The notes under the pieces: model-generated | Databases searched by the model: none | The model's input: the letters and a program-made list of their open reading frames with translations, nothing else | What the model was told of the DNA's origin: nothing | Shown: positions 53,997 through 62,937 of the stretch, piece after piece | How positions within the stretch are numbered: the first letter of the stretch is position 1 | Layout of the letters: every line of letters begins with the position of its first letter | NCBI RefSeq assembly: GCF_900099645.1 | Contig: NZ_FMTL01000002.1 | Span: 932,334 to 996,333 of the forward strand | Direction: 5' to 3' | DNA from: Pseudomonas peli | Lineage (GTDB): Bacteria > Pseudomonadota > Gammaproteobacteria > Pseudomonadales > Pseudomonadaceae | DNA: 64,000 nt | Translations under genes and position numbers: made by a program

Positions 53997-54313
53997 TGAA
54001 CACCACTGCTTGGCTTGCCCGCGCATTCCTGGCCTGCCTGCTGCTGACGCTGACGTTCAGCAGCAGCGCGCGCGACCTGGATCAGGATGAAGCATTACGT
54101 CTGCGCCGTGAGGGGCTGATCATGCCCCTTGAGCAGTTGTTACAGATGGCTTTGAAGCCTCATCCCGGTGCGGTTCTGCTGGAAGTCGAGCTGGAAGAAG
54201 AGGACGGCGTACTGGTTTACGAAGTCGAACTGGTGACCGAGCAAGGCATCGTGCGTGAGCTGGAGTTGCATGCCAGCACCGGCGAAGTGCTCAAGGATGA
54301 GGTGGAAGACTGA
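53996..54313 (+). CDS. Second periplasmic PepSY-domain protein (BqsQ-like)
   Basis: This 105-residue exported protein has a signal peptide (about 1-26, ending in SSSA, then RDLD) and a PepSY-like domain related to its upstream neighbour: both start the mature part with RDL-x-x-DEAL and share the acidic ELEEE stretch before Y-x-VE. The pair looks like a tandem duplication that has diverged. Its ATG overlaps the upstream stop, and the response regulator begins one base after its own stop. It is probably a sensory or buffering partner of the kinase. Confidence 0.85.
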   Translation: MNTTAWLARAFLACLLLTLTFSSSARDLDQDEALRLRREGLIMPLEQLLQMALKPHPGAVLLEVELEEEDGVLVYEVELVTEQGIVRELELHASTGEVLKDEVED

Positions 54314-54982
54314 ATGCGCCTGTTGCTGGTTGAAGACCATGTTCCCCTGGCTGATGAGCTGCTGGCCGGTTTGATCCGCCAAGGATATGCGGTGGATTGG
54401 TTGGCCGACGGCCGCGATGCGGCTTATCAGGGGGCCACTGAACCCTATGACTTGATCATTCTCGACCTCGGCTTGCCTGGCAAACCGGGGATTGAGGTGT
54501 TGCAGGAATGGCGTTCTGGTGGGCTCACCACACCGGTCTTGATCCTTACCGCACGCGGCTCCTGGGCTGAGCGGATTGAAGGGCTCAAGGCGGGCGCCGA
54601 TGACTACATGAGCAAACCCTTCCATCCGGAAGAGCTGCACCTGCGAATCCAGTCTTTGCTGCGCCGCGCTCATGGTCTGGCTAACCAGCCGCAACTCGAA
54701 GCGGCGGGCTTGCAACTGGATGAAGGGCGACAATCGGTACAACGCAACGGCGAAGAAGTGCAGCTGACTGCTGCGGAATTCCGCCTGCTGCGCTATTTCA
54801 TGCTGCATGCTGGGCAATTGCTGTCCAAGAGCCACCTGGCTGAGCACCTGTATGACGGTGAAAGCGAACGCGACTCGAATGTCATCGAGGTGCACGTTAA
54901 CCATCTGCGGCGCAAGCTGGGGCGCGAGATAATCGAAACCCGCCGCGGGCAGGGCTATCGATTCAGCGGGGATACTGCTTGA
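54314..54982 (+). CDS. bqsR: OmpR-family response regulator (BqsR/CarR-like)
   Basis: This 222-residue regulator has an N-terminal receiver with acceptor D51 ([12 protein letters not shown]) and conserved K101 (MSKPF), and a C-terminal winged helix ending [10 protein letters not shown]. With the two PepSY genes upstream and the kinase downstream it matches the Fe(II)/Ca2+-responsive BqsRS/CarRS system of P. aeruginosa. That assignment is based on context and recalled similarity. Its stop overlaps the kinase start. Confidence 0.87.
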   Translation: MRLLLVEDHVPLADELLAGLIRQGYAVDWLADGRDAAYQGATEPYDLIILDLGLPGKPGIEVLQEWRSGGLTTPVLILTARGSWAERIEGLKAGADDYMSKPFHPEELHLRIQSLLRRAHGLANQPQLEAAGLQLDEGRQSVQRNGEEVQLTAAEFRLLRYFMLHAGQLLSKSHLAEHLYDGESERDSNVIEVHVNHLRRKLGREIIETRRGQGYRFSGDTA

Positions 54983-56298
54983 GGTCGATTCAACGGCGTT
55001 TGAGCCTTGGCCTGGTCAGCGTATTGCTGATTGTCGGCCTGCTGCTGGCGCAAAGCAGCCTTTGGCTGTTTGACCGCAGCCTACGGGGTTACCTGCAAAC
55101 AACCTTACAGGATGAAACCCAGACGTTACTGGGTGCGGTTGTGCGTGGGCCCAATGGCTTGCAGCTGGATGAACGTCGCCTCAGTGCCGCCTACAAGCGG
55201 CCATACTCCGGCCTGTACTTTCGCATCGACCTGAATGAGCAGAGCTGGCGCTCGCGCTCACTTTGGGACCGAGAGCTGCACACAGTTGAAGCCGAAGGCT
55301 TGAAAGATGCACTCGGCGATGGGCCGCAAGGTCAGCAATGGCTGGTGTACCGTGCTGATTATCAGCGTTATGGCCAGCCCATCGTGATCCATGTGGCGCG
55401 TGATTACAGGCCGATACTCGATAGTTTCAGCCAGGTGCAGAAAGTTATCCTGGGCTTGGGAGTCAGTGCACTGGTGCTGATTTTGTTGCTGCAACGGCTG
55501 ATCGTCAGTCGGGCGTTGCGCCCGCTGGAACAAGTCCGCAGGCAGCTTTTGCAGTTGCAGCAAGGCCAACGTAGCCAGCTGGATCAGCAGGTGCCGCTTG
55601 AGCTGGAACCGCTGGTGGCGCAGATCAACCACCTGCTGGCGCACACCGAAGACACCCTCAAACGGTCGCGCAATGCGTTGGGTAACCTCGGCCATGCATT
55701 GAAAACACCGCTTGCGGTGTTGGTCAGTCTGGCAACGCGGGAAGAGCTCAAACAGCTGCCGCAATTGCGCGAAAGCCTGGACGGTCAGTTGCAACAGATC
55801 GAGCAGCGCATCGCCCGTGAACTGGGGCGTGCGCGTTTAGCTGGGGAGGCCTTGCCCGGCGCGCATTTTGACTGCGCCAGCGAGCTGCCGGAGCTGTTCT
55901 CGACCCTGACAATGATCCACGGCAACCACCTGCAACTGGAGTGGCAGGCCGAGCCTGGTTTGCGCTTACCCTGGGACCGTGAAGACCTGCTGGAACTACT
56001 CGGTAACCTGCTGGACAACGCCTGCAAGTGGGCGGATAGCCAGGTACAGCTGCATATCTGCAAAGTGACAGCGGGCTACCAACTTACGATTGATGATGAT
56101 GGCCCGGGTATCGACGCCGCGCTGCGGGACGAAGTGCTCAGCCGTGGTAGTCGTCTGGATGAACAGGTCGCCGGTCATGGCCTGGGCCTGGGTATCGTTC
56201 GCGATATTGTTGATGCGTGGGGCGGAATTTTGCAGCTGGCAGAGAGCCCGCTGGATGGGTTGCGCGTCACGGTCAGCTTGCCGCTAAAACGCACCTGA
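54979..56298 (+). CDS. bqsS: Sensor histidine kinase (BqsS/CarS-like)
   Basis: This 439-residue kinase starts at a TTG overlapping the regulator stop (TTGA). Two transmembrane helices (about 8-30 and 156-178) bracket a periplasmic domain of about 125 residues. A cytoplasmic linker leads to the phospho-accepting H239 ([13 protein letters not shown]), then the ATPase domain with [17 protein letters not shown] and [12 protein letters not shown]. The RExxE metal motif described for P. aeruginosa BqsS is not present; the closest sequence is RELHTVE. Confidence 0.87.
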   Translation: MRSIQRRLSLGLVSVLLIVGLLLAQSSLWLFDRSLRGYLQTTLQDETQTLLGAVVRGPNGLQLDERRLSAAYKRPYSGLYFRIDLNEQSWRSRSLWDRELHTVEAEGLKDALGDGPQGQQWLVYRADYQRYGQPIVIHVARDYRPILDSFSQVQKVILGLGVSALVLILLLQRLIVSRALRPLEQVRRQLLQLQQGQRSQLDQQVPLELEPLVAQINHLLAHTEDTLKRSRNALGNLGHALKTPLAVLVSLATREELKQLPQLRESLDGQLQQIEQRIARELGRARLAGEALPGAHFDCASELPELFSTLTMIHGNHLQLEWQAEPGLRLPWDREDLLELLGNLLDNACKWADSQVQLHICKVTAGYQLTIDDDGPGIDAALRDEVLSRGSRLDEQVAGHGLGLGIVRDIVDAWGGILQLAESPLDGLRVTVSLPLKRT

Positions 56299-56313
56299 GG
56301 TCATCAGGTGCGT
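56289..56313. terminator. Terminator overlapping the end of the kinase gene
   Basis: A 10-bp stem ACGCACCTGA/TCAGGTGCGT (56289-56298 and 56304-56313) includes the kinase stop codon. The T-tract is minimal, so efficiency is doubtful; it also faces the converging FMN reductase gene. Confidence 0.6.
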
Positions 56314-56325
56314 TCAGTGCAATGT

Positions 56326-56922
56326 TTACATGCCGTTGGCAAATGCCGGGTTGCTCATATCAATACTGGCGCGAACGGGAAGCAGGGCGTGCGCATACTT
56401 GACCAGAATATCCAGCTCATAATCGATCCGTGCGTGCAGGCGCTGGTCCTCTTCGTGGCTCGGTTCTGGCGTGTTTAGCACCTTCTCGACACTGCGTACG
56501 ATCAAGTGCTCGGGCAAGTAGCAGAGGCGGCAGTTTTTGTAGCTGGAGGCGCGCAGCTCGCTGATCGGATAAGCCCCACCTACCCCTGACGAAACGCCCA
56601 CTAACAGGCCTGGCTTGTGCGCCAGCTCAGCTTTGCTGGCGTAGATAAAGAAGTTCTTGATGGCCGGGCAGGCCATGCCATTCCACTCCGGAGAAATGAT
56701 CACCACGGCATCGGCAGCGGCCAGTTGCTTGCTGTACAGCCCCCATGGACCGGCGTCTTCAGCAGGCCACAGCGGCAGCGGGGCGAGGCCCAGGTCGATC
56801 ACATTGCTTTGCGCATCATCGGTGTAACCCAACTGAATCAGACGCTGGCGCAAAAAGCGGGCAACCTTGCCCGATTGGCTGTTACTGCGGCTGGAGCCGG
56901 TCACTAGGGCAATATTGAGCAT
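56326..56922 (-). CDS. NAD(P)H-dependent FMN reductase-like flavoprotein
   Basis: This 198-residue flavodoxin-fold protein of the NADPH-dependent FMN reductase family has an N-terminal phosphate-binding loop (ALVTGSSRSNSQSGKVA) and the conserved SPEWNGMACPAIKNFFIYAS around the flavin. Members reduce quinones, azo dyes or chromate using FMN. It converges with the bqs/car operon, is cytoplasmic, and has no partner gene. Confidence 0.87.
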   Translation of the reverse strand: MLNIALVTGSSRSNSQSGKVARFLRQRLIQLGYTDDAQSNVIDLGLAPLPLWPAEDAGPWGLYSKQLAAADAVVIISPEWNGMACPAIKNFFIYASKAELAHKPGLLVGVSSGVGGAYPISELRASSYKNCRLCYLPEHLIVRSVEKVLNTPEPSHEEDQRLHARIDYELDILVKYAHALLPVRASIDMSNPAFANGM

Positions 56923-56952
56923 CGTTCACCTCTCGATTTCTGCGGCATCAAT

Positions 56953-56985
56953 AAAAAACGCAGGCTAACAATGGTTAGCCTGCGT
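56953..56985 (-). terminator. Terminator downstream of the TlpQ-like gene
   Basis: A perfect 12-bp stem (56958-56969 with 56974-56985) is followed on the minus strand by a T-run, 48 bases after the chemoreceptor stop. Confidence 0.9.
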
Positions 56986-57032
56986 CACAAGGAAGCAGCC
57001 GCCAGAGTGGCGGTCCGATCATGCCATCTGCG

Positions 57033-59177
57033 TTAAACGCGGAATTGGTCCATCAGGCTTTGCTGGTGGTTGGCCAATTTGTTCAGCCCTTGGCTGATTT
57101 TTGCTGACTCGTCTGCCTGGGCGGAAATCGATTCAGTAACATCCCGGATCGAAGCGACGTTACGGTTAATTTCTTCGGCCACCGAACTCTGCTCCTCAGC
57201 CGCGCTGGCGATCTGCAAGTTCATGTCGGTGATCACGCTGACCGCTTGGCTGATGCGTTGCAGCACGGCCACTGCCTGCTCAACCTGCTCAACGCTGCCC
57301 TGCGCCTGGCGATGGCTGCTGTGCATGGTGCTGACCACTTCCTTGGTGCCGCTTTGCAAGCCTTCGATGACTTGGCGAATTTCCTCCACCGAGTCCTGGG
57401 TGCGTTTCGCCAGGTTGCGCACTTCATCCGCCACCACGGCAAAACCACGGCCCGCTTCACCGGCGCGGGCGGCTTCAATCGCAGCGTTCAGGGCCAAAAG
57501 GTTGGTCTGTTCCGCGATCGAGCGGATCACTTCGAGTACTGAGCCGATCTTCTCGCTGCTATTGGCCAGGCCTTCGACTTCCTGCATGGCCACGTTCATT
57601 TCGTTGGCCAGGAGTTCGATAGTCGAAGTGGTTTTACCGATCACACTCATACCTTCACGGCTGGCTTGGTCGGCAGTGCGCGCGGCTTCTGCGGCTTGAG
57701 CCGCGTTGTGCGCCACATCCTGCGCGGTGGCGCTCATTTCCTGGAACGCTGTAGCCACCTGATCCACTTCACGGTATTGCTGCTGCATCCCATCGCTGGT
57801 CTGGCTGGCGATCAGGGCGGATTGATCGGCTGTGCTGCGCGCATCCTGCACGCTGCGTTTAACGTCAGCGATGATGGGTTGCAGTTTATCGAGAAAACGG
57901 TTGAACCAGCTGGCCAGCTCGCCCAGTTCATCCTGCTTGGCGTACTCCAGGCGACGGGTCAGATCACCTTCGCCGCTGGCGATGTTCTTCAGCATTGCTG
58001 CAACACCGAGAATCGGCCGGGTCACGCCCAGCGCAGTCAACCAGATGAGCAGAATCCCCACCACCCCGGCAACCAAGCCAAGGCCCAAGGACACCGCAGT
58101 GCTGCGCGTGCCCATTTCATCCATTTGCGTTTCAAGACGGGCAGCGGGCGCTAACAAAACCTTCTCAGGCGCCTCCATCAGCACCCCCCACGGCTGCGAC
58201 TCCGGGATTGGCAGCAGCGGTTGGAGCACTTGTAGTGCGCCATCATGGTGCAAAGTTTCCTGGCGATTGCTTGCCACCAGGCTGAGGATTTCGTTGTGTT
58301 GATTGGTAATGGCTTTTTCCAGTTTCCCGCCCAGCAGGCTGCTGTCGCGGCTGTGCCCTGCTAGCAGGCCGGCGGGGCTGATGATGCTCACATGGCCGGC
58401 GCCGTCGAACAGACCTTGATGAGCATTGGTGCTGAGCTCTTGCAGGCTGGCCAAGCTGATATCAACCCCCAATACGCCGATCACCTTGTCGCCTTGGATC
58501 AAGGGGAAGGCGATGCTCGTCATCAGGGTTTTTACCCCGTCAGCCTCATCAATATAGGGATCAAGCAAGCACACCTTTTTTTTCTGCAGTGGGCAGCTGT
58601 ACCACGCGTTGTAGGGCGCGCCGCTGATTCCTGGGGTGGTGTCATTGAGGCTTTCTTCTGTCATGGCCTCGGAGCTCAGCTCACCGTTATCACCCTGTGA
58701 CCAATAGACCGAAAAGCGACCTTTGTCATTGCTGCCCAGGTTGCCTTGATCAGCAAAAAGCTCATCCTTGCCATCCAGCGCGTTCGGTTCGAATGCGACA
58801 TAAATACCCAGCAAACTGCGGTTGGCTTCCAGCGCACTGCGCACCTGACGAGTCAGGTCTTCACGCAGGTCAAAGGCATCTAGAAAGCGCTTCTCAGCCT
58901 GTTCCCGAATAAACAACACTTGCGTCGCCGCGCCGCGCCCGTATTGATAGGCGTCCATAAAGTAGCGTTGAATCTGCAACGCTTGGGATTCGCCACGTGC
59001 GGACATCCGCAGCTGCGCAGACTCCTGCAGCATGGCGGTGCTGGCCTGCTTGACCAAGCTGGCGCTGCGCGAGGCCTGAATGACTGAGGCGGATACCAGC
59101 ACCGCAACAATGGCCAGCAAGCACAGGCCGGCCAATAGGGTGATTTTCAACTGGATGGAAAGTCGGCTGAACAGCAT
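57033..59177 (-). CDS. Chemoreceptor with double Cache domain (TlpQ-like)
   Basis: This 714-residue methyl-accepting protein has a first transmembrane helix (about 10-32), a large periplasmic double Cache domain (about 35-355; [21 protein letters not shown] and [12 protein letters not shown] are typical), a second helix (about 365-390), HAMP ([14 protein letters not shown]) and the signalling tip ([19 protein letters not shown]). Its neighbours (divergent transporter, then an sCache receptor, with bqs genes nearby) match TlpQ of P. aeruginosa, which senses histamine and polyamines. Ligand is inferred from this. No C-terminal pentapeptide for CheR docking is seen. Confidence 0.88.
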   Translation of the reverse strand: MLFSRLSIQLKITLLAGLCLLAIVAVLVSASVIQASRSASLVKQASTAMLQESAQLRMSARGESQALQIQRYFMDAYQYGRGAATQVLFIREQAEKRFLDAFDLREDLTRQVRSALEANRSLLGIYVAFEPNALDGKDELFADQGNLGSNDKGRFSVYWSQGDNGELSSEAMTEESLNDTTPGISGAPYNAWYSCPLQKKKVCLLDPYIDEADGVKTLMTSIAFPLIQGDKVIGVLGVDISLASLQELSTNAHQGLFDGAGHVSIISPAGLLAGHSRDSSLLGGKLEKAITNQHNEILSLVASNRQETLHHDGALQVLQPLLPIPESQPWGVLMEAPEKVLLAPAARLETQMDEMGTRSTAVSLGLGLVAGVVGILLIWLTALGVTRPILGVAAMLKNIASGEGDLTRRLEYAKQDELGELASWFNRFLDKLQPIIADVKRSVQDARSTADQSALIASQTSDGMQQQYREVDQVATAFQEMSATAQDVAHNAAQAAEAARTADQASREGMSVIGKTTSTIELLANEMNVAMQEVEGLANSSEKIGSVLEVIRSIAEQTNLLALNAAIEAARAGEAGRGFAVVADEVRNLAKRTQDSVEEIRQVIEGLQSGTKEVVSTMHSSHRQAQGSVEQVEQAVAVLQRISQAVSVITDMNLQIASAAEEQSSVAEEINRNVASIRDVTESISAQADESAKISQGLNKLANHQQSLMDQFRV

Positions 59178-59455
59178 TTTCAGGACCTTTATAGGGCAGA
59201 GGCTTAGAACGCCTATCGGCGCTTAGGCGCTTTTCTTTAAGTGTCACGTCAAGTAAAGCAGAGCAAATAGCAGGCCAGTGTGAACACTGTAAATCGCAGG
59301 GTAATCGAAATCTGCAACGCAGTGTATAGAATAATTTACGGGTGTTTTGACAGGTCAGTCAGCATTAGGCAGAGTACGCGCCCTTCGCCGAGCCGGCGCA
59401 GCATCCACGACGGGTCAAACCTTCGTGGGCCTATTTAAATCGCGGGAGTAAATCG

Positions 59456-60775
59456 ATGAACGCAGTCGTTGCGGCAGTGGGGATCATGCTGATCCTCAGC
59501 TTGTGCCGTGTACACGTGGTAGTGGCTCTGATCGTTGGCGCCTTGGCCGGTGGCCTGCTTGGCGGCCTCGGTGTTGAGGGGTCGTTGGCGGCTTTCAATA
59601 AGGGCCTGGGCGGCGGGGCGACAGTGGCGTTGTCCTATGCCTTGCTGGGTGCCTTTGCCGTGGCGATAGCCAAATCCGGTCTGGCCCACGCACTGGCGGA
59701 CAAGGCCTTGGCGATGGTCAACAAGCAGGACGCCAAAGGCGCCGGTCTGCTCAAGTGGCTACTGATTGCGCTGCTGTTGGCGGTGGCGATTTCCTCGCAG
59801 AACATCCTGCCGATTCATATCGCCTTTATTCCGCTGCTGGTGCCGCCGCTGCTGTATGTATTGAGCAAGCTGCAGCTTGACCGTCGCTTGATCGCCTGTG
59901 TGCTGACCTTCGGTCTAATTACCCCATATATGTTTCTGCCCGTGGGTTTTGGCAGCATCTTTCTAAATGACATCCTGCTGGCCAATGTCGCCAGCGGCGG
60001 CGTCGATACCAGCGGCCTGGACGTGACCAAAGCCATGGCGATCCCAGCACTGGGTATGCTGTTTGGCTTGCTGGTGGCGGTGTTCTTCAGCTACCGCAAA
60101 AAGCGTGTCTACGACCTGAGCAAAATCGAGCAGGCCGAGCGCGTGGATATTGCCTACAACCCATTGAGCCTGCTGGTGGCGGGTGTGGCGATTGCTGCCG
60201 CGTTTGTTGTGCAGCTTTGGCTGGACTCGATGATCATCGGTGCCCTGGTCGGCTTTATCATCTTCTCGGTGTCTGGCGTGGTGCGCTGGAAAGAGGCCGA
60301 TGGCCTGTTTACCGAAGGTATGAAAATGATGGCAATGATCGGCTTTATCATGATCGCTGCCGCCGGTTTTGCCGAAGTGATGAAGGCCACCGGTGAAGTG
60401 AAAAGCCTGGTCGACAGCTCTGCTGAACTGATTGGCCATGATAAGGCGCTGGGTGCGCTGCTGATGTTGCTGGTTGGTCTGCTGGTAACCATGGGCATCG
60501 GTTCGTCGTTCTCCACCGTGCCAATCATTGCGGCGATTTTCGTACCGTTGGGTCTGCAACTCGGCTTCAGTCCGCTGGCCATCCTGTGCATCGTCGGCAC
60601 CGCCGGCGCACTGGGTGATGCCGGCTCGCCAGCCTCAGACTCAACCCTCGGCCCAACCGCCGGGCTTAACGTCGATGGCCAGCACAACCACATCTGGGAC
60701 AGCGTTGTGCCAACTTTCCTGCATTACAACCTGCCGCTGCTGGTATTCGGTTGGGCAGCAGCTATGGTGATTTAA
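59456..60775 (+). CDS. Na+/H+ antiporter-family transporter
   Basis: This 439-residue polytopic protein has about eleven hydrophobic helices and matches the Na+/H+ antiporter (NhaC/YuiF-like, ion-transporter superfamily) group: [19 protein letters not shown] near the start, [23 protein letters not shown], and a late [20 protein letters not shown]. Some relatives carry amino acids such as histidine, so substrate is open. GGGAG precedes the ATG. It lies between two chemoreceptors, so its substrate may be one of their ligands. Confidence 0.85.
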   Translation: MNAVVAAVGIMLILSLCRVHVVVALIVGALAGGLLGGLGVEGSLAAFNKGLGGGATVALSYALLGAFAVAIAKSGLAHALADKALAMVNKQDAKGAGLLKWLLIALLLAVAISSQNILPIHIAFIPLLVPPLLYVLSKLQLDRRLIACVLTFGLITPYMFLPVGFGSIFLNDILLANVASGGVDTSGLDVTKAMAIPALGMLFGLLVAVFFSYRKKRVYDLSKIEQAERVDIAYNPLSLLVAGVAIAAAFVVQLWLDSMIIGALVGFIIFSVSGVVRWKEADGLFTEGMKMMAMIGFIMIAAAGFAEVMKATGEVKSLVDSSAELIGHDKALGALLMLLVGLLVTMGIGSSFSTVPIIAAIFVPLGLQLGFSPLAILCIVGTAGALGDAGSPASDSTLGPTAGLNVDGQHNHIWDSVVPTFLHYNLPLLVFGWAAAMVI

Positions 60776-60828
60776 CCGGGGCATTGCTCGCCTACAGCGT
60801 TATTGCTTTAGGCGATTCAACCTTTCAG

Positions 60829-60862
60829 CGGGGCTACCGATAAATCGGTAGCCCCGTTTTTA
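60829..60862 (+). terminator. Terminator after the antiporter gene
   Basis: A perfect 12-bp stem (60829-60840 with 60845-60856) with a TAAA loop is followed by a T-run; it separates the transporter from the downstream chemoreceptor, which must have its own promoter within or near it. Confidence 0.93.
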
Positions 60863-60893
60863 TTTCGCTCCACTGCCAACCAAGGACCTGCCG

Positions 60894-62576
60894 ATGCGCC
60901 TAACCTTGAAATCAAAAGTCGTGCTGTTGGCACTGATCCCTGTGGTGCTGTTTGCCCTGGTGCTCAGTGGTGCTGCCGCCAAGGTGTTACAGAACCTGGC
61001 CGCTCAGGAAGTCAAAGAAACCCGCGAACGCTTGCTGCAGGAAAGCCGCAACGAGCTGCAGCACTACGTACAGATCGCCCTGGGATCTGTACAAACGCTG
61101 TATGACGGTGCTGCGCAAGGCGACATGGCCAGCCGAGAACAGGCAATCGTCATTCTGTCGAAGATCAAGTTCGGCAAGGACGGCTACTTCTTCGGCCACG
61201 ACTCCAACGTGGTGCGTCTGTTCCGCGGCGATAGTCCGGTAGACGTCGGCAAAAGCCTGGCCGATCGCCGCGACCCGAATGGCGTATACATCAACCGTGA
61301 ACTGGTGAATGTCGCCAAGAACAACAGCTACTACGTCAATTACAGCTCGCCACTGCCAACTGATGACTCTGTGCTGGTGCCGAAAATGGCCTACAGCTAC
61401 TACCTGCCGAAATGGGACATGGCCCTAGGCACGGCAATCAACCTCGACGGCGTCGAAGCGCAGATTGCTCAGGTGCAAGGTGAAATCGACGAGCGTATCA
61501 GCACCATCATTACCAGCATCATGGTGATTGCCGCCGTGCTGCTGGTGATATTCGGCATTGTCGGGGTGGTGCTGAGCAACACCTTCCTGCGCCCGCTGCA
61601 GCAGATCAAGGACAACCTCGATGACATCGCCGCCGGTGAAGGCGACCTGACGCGTCGCCTACCGATCAATGGCGACGACGAGCTTGGCCAGCTGGCCGGC
61701 TCGTTCAACCGGTTTGTCGAAAAAATCCACGGCCTGGTTCGGCAGATCGTCGACATGACCGGCCAGCTGACTGAGTTGGTCGGCCAGGTTTCGGCCCAGA
61801 CGCAGCGTTCAGAAGAGGCCATGGAGCGTCAGCGCCATGAGACCGATCAGGTGGCTACGGCCATCAATGAAATGTCCGCCGCCGCCCATGAAGTCGCGCA
61901 AAGTGCTCAGGGCGCAGCAGAAGCGGCGCAAAAAACCGACACCGAAGGCCAGGCTGCGAAACACGTGGTCGATGGCAGCATCGAGCGCATCCACACCCTG
62001 GTGCAGGATATCCGCGACAGCGGCGTGTCGCTCGATACGCTGCAAAAAGACGTGTCGTCGATTGTCAGCGTGCTCGATGTGATTCGCTCCATCGCCGAGC
62101 AGACCAATCTGCTGGCCCTCAACGCGGCCATCGAAGCGGCACGTGCGGGTGAAGCGGGGCGAGGCTTTGCTGTAGTGGCCGACGAGGTGCGCGCGCTGGC
62201 CAGCCGTACGCAGCAGAGCACCCAGGAAATTCAGGGGATGATCGACCGCCTGCAAAAGGGCACTCAGGATGCGGTGACGGCGATGCGTCGCTCCAGTGAT
62301 GCTGGAGATGTCACCAGCGAGCAAGCTAACCGCGCCGGCACCTCGCTGGATGCCATCGCGCAGTTGATCGGCACCATCAACGCGATGAACGCGCAGATCG
62401 CTAGCGCCGCCGAAGAGCAGACCGCAGTGGCCGAAGAGATCAACCGCAGCGTGCACAAGATTGCCGTGGCGGTAGACAGCGTGGCCGACGAAACCCAGCA
62501 GGGGGCACAGACCGCGCGCAACCTGGCCGAGCTGGGCGAGCGCCTGGGCGCATTGGTGCGTCAATTCCGCATCTAG
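60894..62576 (+). CDS. Chemoreceptor with single Cache domain (CtpM-like)
   Basis: This 560-residue methyl-accepting protein has transmembrane helices at about 10-30 and 200-225, enclosing an sCache_2 domain ([13 protein letters not shown], then a region with [22 protein letters not shown]). HAMP ([14 protein letters not shown]) and the signalling domain follow, with the same conserved tip as the TlpQ-like receptor. Single Cache_2 receptors of Pseudomonas bind small organic acids; position matches CtpM (malate) of P. aeruginosa. AAGGA precedes the ATG. Confidence 0.88.
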   Translation: MRLTLKSKVVLLALIPVVLFALVLSGAAAKVLQNLAAQEVKETRERLLQESRNELQHYVQIALGSVQTLYDGAAQGDMASREQAIVILSKIKFGKDGYFFGHDSNVVRLFRGDSPVDVGKSLADRRDPNGVYINRELVNVAKNNSYYVNYSSPLPTDDSVLVPKMAYSYYLPKWDMALGTAINLDGVEAQIAQVQGEIDERISTIITSIMVIAAVLLVIFGIVGVVLSNTFLRPLQQIKDNLDDIAAGEGDLTRRLPINGDDELGQLAGSFNRFVEKIHGLVRQIVDMTGQLTELVGQVSAQTQRSEEAMERQRHETDQVATAINEMSAAAHEVAQSAQGAAEAAQKTDTEGQAAKHVVDGSIERIHTLVQDIRDSGVSLDTLQKDVSSIVSVLDVIRSIAEQTNLLALNAAIEAARAGEAGRGFAVVADEVRALASRTQQSTQEIQGMIDRLQKGTQDAVTAMRRSSDAGDVTSEQANRAGTSLDAIAQLIGTINAMNAQIASAAEEQTAVAEEINRSVHKIAVAVDSVADETQQGAQTARNLAELGERLGALVRQFRI

Positions 62577-62937
62577 CACCTGAGGTAGGCATATAAAAAG
62601 GGAAGCTTGGCTTCCCTTTTTTATTGTCATGAGCAGTGTTCTGTCGGCGCAGACCGCAGATAACCGCAGCAGCTTAAAACCAGCAGCGCTATATCCAATA
62701 AATATGTAGGGCTGTGGTGAATCAGAGTTTCTTGGACTAGCGTGCATGAATCGCCAGGCTGGCTTGAATGTCGAGCAGCGGCGACACGTTTGGGTACGCG
62801 CAGTTACTGCTGCTTCGGCGCGGTGTATGGGCAGTCTCCAGTGGGTGATGGGCTGACTTCGGGTAACAGCTGGAGGGGATTCGTACAACGGCTCGGGTAT
62901 GTGGACCCATCGATAACAACAAGATGAGGGACTCACC
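62577..62937. promoter_or_regulatory. Intergenic region between chemoreceptor and hydrolase genes
   Basis: This 361-base gap holds the chemoreceptor terminator (62596-62623) and then about 310 bases where I see no gene, palindrome or recognised operator. A 61-codon plus frame (62742-62927) has no family likeness and is rejected. The hydrolase promoter presumably lies here. Confidence 0.6.
62596..62623 (+). terminator. Terminator after the CtpM-like gene
   Basis: An 11-bp stem AAAAGGGAAGC/GCTTCCCTTTT (62596-62606 and 62610-62620) with a TTG loop is followed by TTTATT. Confidence 0.9.

Noticed and set aside
57421..62180. Possible duplication between the two chemoreceptor genes
   Set aside because: The similarity is confined to the conserved signalling tip shared by all methyl-accepting proteins; the sensor domains differ.
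62742..62927. Short plus frame before the pectinacetylesterase-like gene
   Set aside because: No likeness to known proteins and no ribosome site; probably leader DNA.
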